Part shown: piece by piece, positions 13,637 to 18,061 of the stretch
Numbering within the stretch: position 1 is the first letter of the stretch
Layout of the letters: each line of letters opens with the position of its first letter
NCBI GenBank assembly: GCA_019414465.1
Contig: DXLY01000009.1
Span: 4,482-22,542 of the forward strand
Origin: Collinsella sp.
GTDB taxonomy: Bacteria > Actinomycetota > Coriobacteriia > Coriobacteriales > Coriobacteriaceae
Direction: 5' to 3'
DNA length: 18,061 nucleotides
Position numbers and translations under genes: made by a program
The notes under the pieces: model-generated
Database searches by the model: none
The model's input: only the letters and a program-made list of their open reading frames with translations
What the model was told of the DNA's origin: nothing

Positions 13637-14206
13637 ATGTCTGAAGAGATCATCGAGGATATGCTTGAGGAGGTTGCCCCGCAGGTCGCGGGCGATTATC
13701 CCGAGATTGCACAGCGCTACAAGGCCGGTGAAGAGCTGACGGACGAGGAGCTCGACACCATTGCCGATGTCGCGATTTCCATCCTGCGTTCCATCCTTTC
13801 GCACTTCGATGCCGCCAACTCTCCTATCGATGAGTATGAGGGCGACGAGGGTGAGCTGATTCTGGATGTAACGGCTCCCGACCTTGCTGTTCTCATTGGC
13901 CGTCATGGTCGCACCCTTGATGCCCTTCAGGTTATGTTCTCATTGCTGGTGAGCCGCAAGCTCGGCTTTAGGTATCCGGTTGTAGTGGACGTCGAGGGAT
14001 ACAAGAGCCGCCGTCAGGACAAGGTTGCCTCCATGGCTCAGTCTGCTGCCGAGCGTGCCATCCGCACTCATAAGAGTGTTTCGCTTCCGCCCATGAATGC
14101 CTACGAGCGCCGACTGGTTCACATTGCACTTCGTGGCAATGACGCCGTCGATACTCATTCTGAGGGTTCTGACCCCGATCGTCATGTGGTGATTGTTGCT
14201 CGATAA
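13637..14206 (+). CDS. jag: KH/R3H RNA-binding protein (Jag/KhpB)
   Basis: A cytoplasmic RNA-binding protein, normally encoded beside yidC; in Firmicutes it partners KhpA and influences cell division. I chose ATG at 13637 because GGAG lies 6 nt upstream; the earlier in-frame TTG overlaps that site. This gives 189 residues. The first ~60 residues are acidic. A KH domain covers about 70-125 with the loop GRHG (88-91). An R3H domain covers about 135-189, with R158 and H162 in ERRLVH and a typical THSEGSDPDRHVVI end. The N-terminal Jag_N domain of Bacillus Jag is absent. A terminator follows. Confidence 0.95.
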   Translation: MSEEIIEDMLEEVAPQVAGDYPEIAQRYKAGEELTDEELDTIADVAISILRSILSHFDAANSPIDEYEGDEGELILDVTAPDLAVLIGRHGRTLDALQVMFSLLVSRKLGFRYPVVVDVEGYKSRRQDKVASMAQSAAERAIRTHKSVSLPPMNAYERRLVHIALRGNDAVDTHSEGSDPDRHVVIVAR

Positions 14207-14225
14207 TCTACTCGAGCTTATGCTT

Positions 14226-14257
14226 AAGGGGACGTGGTTTCCACGTCCCCTTTTTTT
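14226..14257 (+). terminator. Rho-independent terminator after jag
   Basis: A perfect 12-bp stem (14226-14237 with 14241-14252) has a TTT loop and runs into seven T (14251-14257). It lies 19 nt after the jag stop and closes the rpmH-rnpA-yidD-yidC-jag unit. It also shows that rsmG must start further right. Confidence 0.95.
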
Positions 14258-14303
14258 GTCAAAAGTTCTCGATACACTGATTTTTGTCAGAAAGGAGCTT
14301 TCG

Positions 14304-15041
14304 TTGTTAGTACTTACTGATCAGCAGGCTGACGAGATGTTGAGTCGTCTAACTTCCTATTGCAAAGAGTATTCCTTGAGCGTAACTGATGTTGAGCTGA
14401 GGAAATGTATTCAGCATTTGGATTTGGTTCTGGAAACAAATAAGACAACCAATCTCACCCGTATTCTTAACATAGAAGATGCTGCGGTACTACATATCCT
14501 CGACTCTCTTGTTTTGCTCCCTTATATCAATAAGGCTCCTGAGGGAGCTTTGCTCGATATGGGAACAGGTGCGGGCTTCCCCGGTATTCCTTTAACCATA
14601 ACCACGCATCGTAAAGCTACTTATATTGACTCTGTTGGCAAGAAGGTTGATGCTGTCAATTCTTTTGTCCATGCTCTTGGATTGAAACATGCTCATGCCG
14701 TTCATGATCGTCTTGAAGAATATGCTCGAAGCCATAAGAAGCAGTTCTCTGTCGTAACCGCTCGCGCACTGGCCCCTCTACCGATTCTTGTTGAGTATGC
14801 GGCTCCGTTCCTCAAGGATGGAGGTCTATTTGTTATCACCAAGGGCAATCCTTCGGATGAGGAGCTTGCTTCCGGCATGTCAGCAGCTAAGATTTGCGGC
14901 TTCACTTTGCTTCTGAATGACGCAATCGATTTGCCTGAGGGCTTGGGCCACAGGGAGTTCATTGTTCTTAAGAAGAGTCATCCAGCATCCGTTTCATTGC
15001 CTCGTGCAAATGGCATGGCAAAGAAGAATCCGCTTGCCTAG
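14304..15041 (+). CDS. rsmG: 16S rRNA (guanine527-N7)-methyltransferase RsmG
   Basis: Methylates N7 of G527 in 16S rRNA with S-adenosylmethionine; loss gives low-level streptomycin resistance in several bacteria. I chose TTG at 14304, preceded by AAAGGAG with a 6-nt gap. The longer open frame back to 14193 runs through jag and its terminator and is rejected. This gives 245 residues. Motifs are NLTRI (50-54), LDSLVLLP (66-73), and the SAM-binding GTGAGFPG (87-94), then TARALAPL and the GGLFVITKG strand. It is followed directly by the parS cluster and parAB, the usual rsmG-parA-parB order. From here rightwards the base and codon use is visibly more AT-rich than in the gyrase genes. Confidence 0.96.
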   Translation: MLVLTDQQADEMLSRLTSYCKEYSLSVTDVELRKCIQHLDLVLETNKTTNLTRILNIEDAAVLHILDSLVLLPYINKAPEGALLDMGTGAGFPGIPLTITTHRKATYIDSVGKKVDAVNSFVHALGLKHAHAVHDRLEEYARSHKKQFSVVTARALAPLPILVEYAAPFLKDGGLFVITKGNPSDEELASGMSAAKICGFTLLLNDAIDLPEGLGHREFIVLKKSHPASVSLPRANGMAKKNPLA

Positions 15042-15042
15042 A

Positions 15043-15058
15043 TGTTTCACGTGAAACA
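15043..15058. promoter_or_regulatory. parS site 1
   Basis: A perfect match to parS, TGTTTCACGTGAAACA, one base after the rsmG stop codon. ParB binds this palindrome and spreads to form the origin segregation complex. Confidence 0.98.
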
Positions 15059-15081
15059 TAATGGATACTAACAACTTGCAG

Positions 15082-15097
15082 TGTTTCACGTGAAACA
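15082..15097. promoter_or_regulatory. parS site 2
   Basis: A perfect parS palindrome, 39 bp start-to-start after site 1, in the rsmG-parA gap. Confidence 0.98.
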
Positions 15098-15120
15098 TGG
15101 CGGTTGATATCGAATCGGAA

Positions 15121-15136
15121 TGTTTCACGTGAAACA
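15121..15136. promoter_or_regulatory. parS site 3
   Basis: A perfect parS palindrome, again exactly 39 bp after site 2. It ends 39 nt before the parA start, so bound ParB could repress the parAB promoter. Confidence 0.98.
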
Positions 15137-15175
15137 TCCTCCGTTTGACAGCTTTAATACACACCAGGAGGGACC

Positions 15176-15976
15176 GTGGGATTTCGCGACGTTAAGCGTT
15201 CTAAGAGCGCAAAAGACACGCGTATCATTGCAATCATCAATCAAAAAGGCGGCGTCGGTAAGTCAACGACGGCTGTAAACCTTGCAGCAGCACTGGGTGA
15301 GCAGGGTCGTAAGACACTGATTGTCGATTTTGATCCGCAGGGAAACAGCACCAGTGGATTTGGAATTGAAAAAGAAGACCTTGATCACTGCATCTATGAT
15401 GCATTGTTGAATGATGTGCCGGCAGAATCGCTTGTTCTTGATACAAATTGCAAAAAGGTATTCGTAATTCCAGCTACGATTCAGCTTGCAGGTGCCGAAA
15501 TTGAGCTCGTAAGCGCAATTGCTCGTGAAACCCGCCTCAAAGATTTGCTTGAGCCGATTCAGGACGAGTTCGATTTTATTTTCATTGACTGTCCTCCTTC
15601 GCTCGGCCTGCTTACTATCAATGCCTTGACCGCAGCAGATAGCGTTTTGATTCCAATCCAGTGTGAGTATTACGCACTCGAGGGCGTTACGAAGCTGCTT
15701 GAGTCAATGAAGATGGTCAAATCACGTCTGAACAAGGGCTTAGACACCTATGGCGTGCTTATGACCATGTATGACTCACGTACTTCTTTGTCGAATCAGG
15801 TTGTTGAGGAAGTTCAATCGTACTTTGGTGATAAGGCGTTTAAGACACTGATTCCCCGTACGGTTAAAATCTCTGAAGCTCCGTCTTTTGGAGAACCGGT
15901 AATTACCTATGCACCTCAAAACAAGGGTGCAAAAGCGTATATGAACCTTGCAAAAGAGGTGATCAAGCGTGCCTAG
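15176..15976 (+). CDS. parA: Chromosome partitioning ATPase ParA (Soj)
   Basis: A deviant-Walker ATPase that binds DNA non-specifically as an ATP dimer and moves ParB-parS complexes. It has 266 residues, the small chromosomal type without an N-terminal helix-turn-helix. The P-loop is KGGVGKST (24-31) with the signature lysine K24, then VDFDPQGN (50-57) and DCPPSLGLL. About 15 basic residues precede the fold. The start is GTG at 15176 with AGGAGGGA just upstream. It overlaps parB by 8 nt. Three parS sites lie directly upstream. Confidence 0.98.
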   Translation: MGFRDVKRSKSAKDTRIIAIINQKGGVGKSTTAVNLAAALGEQGRKTLIVDFDPQGNSTSGFGIEKEDLDHCIYDALLNDVPAESLVLDTNCKKVFVIPATIQLAGAEIELVSAIARETRLKDLLEPIQDEFDFIFIDCPPSLGLLTINALTAADSVLIPIQCEYYALEGVTKLLESMKMVKSRLNKGLDTYGVLMTMYDSRTSLSNQVVEEVQSYFGDKAFKTLIPRTVKISEAPSFGEPVITYAPQNKGAKAYMNLAKEVIKRA

Positions 15977-16874
15977 TGCAAAGAAACGTGGTGGATTGGG
16001 ACGCGGACTCAATGCTTTGGTCTCAGAGGCTGAGTATGAGACCGGTGGTTCTGCTGCATCTGCTTCAAATGCCGCATCTGAAACAAAACTACCTATTGAG
16101 GATATCGTTCCCAACCCTAATCAACCGCGAATTCACTTTAATGAAACTGAACTTCGCGAGTTGAGCGAGTCAATCCAAGAACATGGCGTTTTGCAGCCGC
16201 TCTTGGTTCGCAAGCATGGAAACGGCTATGAGATCATCGCTGGTGAGCGTCGTTACCAGGCGTCAAAGCTTGCTGGTCTTGAGGAACTGCCTGTCATCAT
16301 TAAAGATGTTAATGATGAAGAGATGCTGGCTCTTGCTCTTATCGAAAACCTTCAGCGTTCTGATCTGAATCCCGTCGAAGAGGCTAAGGGCTATCGACAG
16401 CTCATCGATGCTAGCGGTATGACCCAGGAGGCATTGTCGAAGGCCGTAAGCAAGTCACGCTCTGCAATTACAAACTCGCTGCGCCTTCTCGATCTCCCCG
16501 AAGTAGTTCAGCAGATGATTTTTGAGGGTAAACTTACTGCTGGTCACGCACGTGCGATTCTTGCAGTTCCCTATGAGGATGCTCGAATTCGACTTGCAGA
16601 GAAGGTTGTTGCGGAGGGCCTTTCCGTAAGAGCGACAGAAAATCTTGCTCCATTGTTTTCTGCCGGAGAGACACCTAAGACGCCGCGGCCTGCAACGCCT
16701 CAGTCTTTTAAAAAGGCAGCGCGTGTACTCCGTCAGGTATTTAATACCAACGTGCGTGTGAAGAGCTCGCGTGGAAAGAATAAGATTGAGATTGAGTTTA
16801 AAGACGAGGAAGAGCTCTCTCGTATTCTTGCTGAAATGATTCAGTTTGATCAAGGAGGCCAAGATGAGGAATAA
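15969..16874 (+). CDS. parB: Chromosome partitioning protein ParB (Spo0J)
   Basis: ParB binds parS, hydrolyses CTP to clamp and slide on DNA, and recruits condensin and ParA. It has 301 residues. The N-terminus has KKRGGLGRGLNALV, the usual segment that stimulates ParA. The CTP-binding motifs are GERRYQAS (92-99) and ENLQRSDLNPVEEA (126-139). The helix-turn-helix that reads parS lies about 150-177 (TQEALSKAVSKSRSAI). The C-terminal ~60 residues form the basic dimerisation part. GTG at 15969 has GAGGTGA 6 nt upstream. Its cognate parS sites are 15043-15136. Confidence 0.98.
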   Translation: MPSAKKRGGLGRGLNALVSEAEYETGGSAASASNAASETKLPIEDIVPNPNQPRIHFNETELRELSESIQEHGVLQPLLVRKHGNGYEIIAGERRYQASKLAGLEELPVIIKDVNDEEMLALALIENLQRSDLNPVEEAKGYRQLIDASGMTQEALSKAVSKSRSAITNSLRLLDLPEVVQQMIFEGKLTAGHARAILAVPYEDARIRLAEKVVAEGLSVRATENLAPLFSAGETPKTPRPATPQSFKKAARVLRQVFNTNVRVKSSRGKNKIEIEFKDEEELSRILAEMIQFDQGGQDEE

Positions 16875-17118
16875 GGTTTTTACTGCGATTGCATTGGTGA
16901 CGACTGTCGCGGCTGGTGCCTTTGCTGGCTATAAGATCGCGACAGACGATGAGCTTCGAGGTCGTTTGCTTCGTGGCGCGCAAGATATCGTTGATACATC
17001 CAAGAAGAAAATGGATGTTATGACAGAAGATGTTGCCATGCGTACTGCTCAGGTAACGAAGAATCCCAAGATTAATCAAGGTTGGGTTAGCAACCAATGG
17101 GAAAATGTAGGCTATTAG
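16864..17118 (+). CDS. Small single-pass membrane protein after parB
   Basis: I do not recognise the function. The 84-residue protein begins MRNKVFTAIALV and has one hydrophobic segment (about 4-26, rich in Ala, Val and Thr). A charged, probably helical tail follows (DDELRGRLLRGAQDIVDTSKKK) that resembles YtxH-like stress proteins in general style. I chose ATG at 16864 because AGGAGG lies 5 nt upstream; an upstream TTG includes the ribosome site itself. It overlaps the end of parB by 11 nt, so translation is coupled. A possible job is linking the partition complex or envelope, but this is only inferred from position. A terminator follows. Confidence 0.8.
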   Translation: MRNKVFTAIALVTTVAAGAFAGYKIATDDELRGRLLRGAQDIVDTSKKKMDVMTEDVAMRTAQVTKNPKINQGWVSNQWENVGY

Positions 17119-17126
17119 GTACCTAA
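17115..17126. repeat. 12-bp palindrome TTAGGTACCTAA, copy 2
   Basis: The same perfect palindrome as 13610-13621. It overlaps the stop codon (17116-17118) of the small membrane protein gene. The two copies bracket jag-rsmG-parA-parB. Confidence 0.5.
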
Positions 17127-17146
17127 CAATTACCCTGCATATTTTG

Positions 17147-17189
17147 AGAGGTCCTTGTCTGATTCATGAGACAAGGACCTCTTATTTTG
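17147..17189 (+). terminator. Terminator after the parAB unit
   Basis: A perfect 14-bp stem (17147-17160 with 17169-17182) has an 8-nt loop and is followed by TTATTTTG. It lies 28 nt after the stop of the small membrane protein. T-rich sequence also lies to its left, so it may not act equally on the minus strand. Confidence 0.88.
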
Positions 17190-17247
17190 TCCGTAAAAAA
17201 TTGGAGAGGTGGCAACTGATCCAAAATTGAGGTCGATAAATGAAACT

Positions 17248-17276
17248 ACCCCGGTTGCATATCCTGCAACCGGGGT
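17248..17276 (-). terminator. Probable terminator of rlmN
   Basis: A perfect 12-bp GC-rich stem (17248-17259 with 17265-17276) has a 5-nt loop. On the minus strand it is followed by AGTTTCATTTATC, T-rich but interrupted. It lies 41 nt beyond the rlmN stop, opposite the parAB terminator, as expected for convergent units. Confidence 0.7.
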
Positions 17277-17283
17277 CGTTCGA

Positions 17284-17299
17284 TGTTTCACATGAAACG
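17284..17299. promoter_or_regulatory. Degenerate parS-like site
   Basis: TGTTTCACATGAAACG matches parS at 14 of 16 positions; the differences are the ninth base and the last base. It lies between the rlmN terminator and the rlmN stop. It could be a weak ParB site or a decayed parS copy. Confidence 0.45.
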
Positions 17300-17317
17300 T
17301 ATTGGGGTGCGACTCCC

Positions 17318-18061
17318 CTATGCGTTCTTCTGAACTTTGAAGCGCTGCTTCAGCTGTCCACAAGCGGCGTCAATATCGTTACCACGGGAGTTACGAATCG
17401 TGGTCTCGATGCCACGGGACTCAAGACGACGCTGAAGATCCTCAACCTTATGAATCGGCGACGGCTTGAGCGGGCTGCCCTCGATGTCGTTAAGCTGAAT
17501 CAGGTTAACGTGGCACAGCGTTCCCTCGCAGAAGTCGCAGAGCGCCTGCATCTCGGGATTCGTATCGTTGACGCCTTCGATCATGGCATACTCATAGGTC
17601 GGGCGGCGGCCAGTCTTCTCGGTGTAGAGCTGAAGCGCTTCGTGAAGGCGAAGCAGCGTGTACTTCTTAACACCGGGCATGAGCTTATTGCGCGTCGACT
17701 GGATGGCGGAATGCAGGGAAACGGCAAGAGTGAACTGCTCGGGGATATCGGCAAATTTGCGAATACCGGGAATAACGCCGCTGGTAGAGACGGTGAGGTG
17801 ACGAGCACCGATACCGATGCCATCGGGGTCGTTGAGGATTCGCAACGCCTTGAGAACCTCGTCGTAGTTGGCAAACGGCTCGCCCTGGCCCATGAAGACA
17901 ACGCTCGTGACGCGCTCGCCAAAGTCGTTGGATACATGAAGTACCTGGTCGACGATCTCTTGAGCGGTCAGAGAGCGCTTGAGGCCGTTGAGGCCGGTAG
18001 CGCAAAAGGCACAGCCCATGCCGCAGCCTGCCTGGGTGGAAACGCAGACGGAAAGCTTGTT
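17318..18061 (-). CDS. rlmN: 23S rRNA (adenine2503-C2)-methyltransferase RlmN, partial
   Basis: A radical-SAM enzyme that methylates C2 of A2503 in 23S rRNA and C2 of A37 in some tRNAs. The gene runs off the right edge; 247 C-terminal residues are visible, and the N-terminal third is missing. The frame is open to 18061 and reads SVCVSTQAGCGMGCAFC, with the CxxxCxxC iron-sulphur motif. GQGEPFANYD, VSTSGVIPGI and LAVSLHSA are typical. The resolving cysteine is in DAACGQL near the C-terminus. The first ATG inside the window (18019) is not the true start because it lies within the iron-sulphur motif. The close relative Cfr is unlikely, since the gene sits as an ordinary housekeeping copy. Confidence 0.95.
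   Translation of the reverse strand, partial: NKLSVCVSTQAGCGMGCAFCATGLNGLKRSLTAQEIVDQVLHVSNDFGERVTSVVFMGQGEPFANYDEVLKALRILNDPDGIGIGARHLTVSTSGVIPGIRKFADIPEQFTLAVSLHSAIQSTRNKLMPGVKKYTLLRLHEALQLYTEKTGRRPTYEYAMIEGVNDTNPEMQALCDFCEGTLCHVNLIQLNDIEGSPLKPSPIHKVEDLQRRLESRGIETTIRNSRGNDIDAACGQLKQRFKVQKNA

Noticed and set aside
14193..14303. An N-terminal extension of rsmG starting inside jag
   Set aside because: It runs through the jag stop and the 14226-14257 terminator, whereas TTG at 14304 has a well-placed ribosome site.
17318..18061. A Cfr-type antibiotic-resistance methylase
   Set aside because: Gene context, composition and motifs fit chromosomal RlmN; nothing suggests a mobile resistance gene. 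The missing N-terminus prevents a full check.

Overview
The window covers the chromosomal replication origin of a fairly high-GC bacterium. It is most likely an actinomycete of the class Coriobacteriia, perhaps Collinsella or a relative; the genus is a guess from memory of gene order and protein style, not a search. Evidence for Actinomycetota is the order dnaA-dnaN-recF-dciA-gyrB-gyrA, a DciA (DUF721) protein after recF, tRNA-Ile/tRNA-Ala genes just beyond gyrA, and frequent GTG/TTG starts.

Left arm, minus strand, from the origin outwards: a GHKL-ATPase/winged-helix gene (10380-11732) and dnaA (8637-10364); a 238-bp origin-like spacer (8399-8636); the compact dnaN-recF-dciA unit with its terminator; gyrB and gyrA separated by a 107-nt imperfect palindrome; the gyrA terminator; a very strong 137-bp palindrome; then tRNA-Ile, tRNA-Ala and a second tRNA-Ile cut by the window edge.

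Right arm, plus strand: a 345-bp origin-side spacer (11733-12077) holding DnaA-box-like repeats and the rpmH promoter; the cluster rpmH-rnpA-yidD-yidC-jag (ribosome, RNase P, membrane insertion, RNA binding) with a terminator; then rsmG, three perfect parS sites, parA, parB and a small membrane protein that overlaps parB. A convergent rlmN gene (minus strand) enters from the right edge.

Together the genes fire the origin (DnaA), load helicase (DciA), clamp DNA (DnaN), repair gaps (RecF), manage supercoils (gyrase) and segregate the new origins (ParABS). The origin looks bipartite: DnaA-box-like repeats lie on both sides of dnaA. The dnaN side also carries an AT-rich stretch and a run of five DnaA-trio-like triplets. 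An uncharacterised ATPase gene sits between the two halves.

The most interesting points are: (1) the orphan GHKL ATPase with a long Gln/Pro/Met-rich linker and a C-terminal winged helix, encoded directly before dnaA; (2) DnaA with a divergent DNA-recognition motif, together with a repeated non-canonical box TTTTCAACA; (3) phenylalanine at the quinolone-resistance position of GyrA; (4) long palindromes after both gyrase genes; (5) three parS sites at exact 39-bp intervals. Everything was read by eye; no alignment, folding or database search was run.
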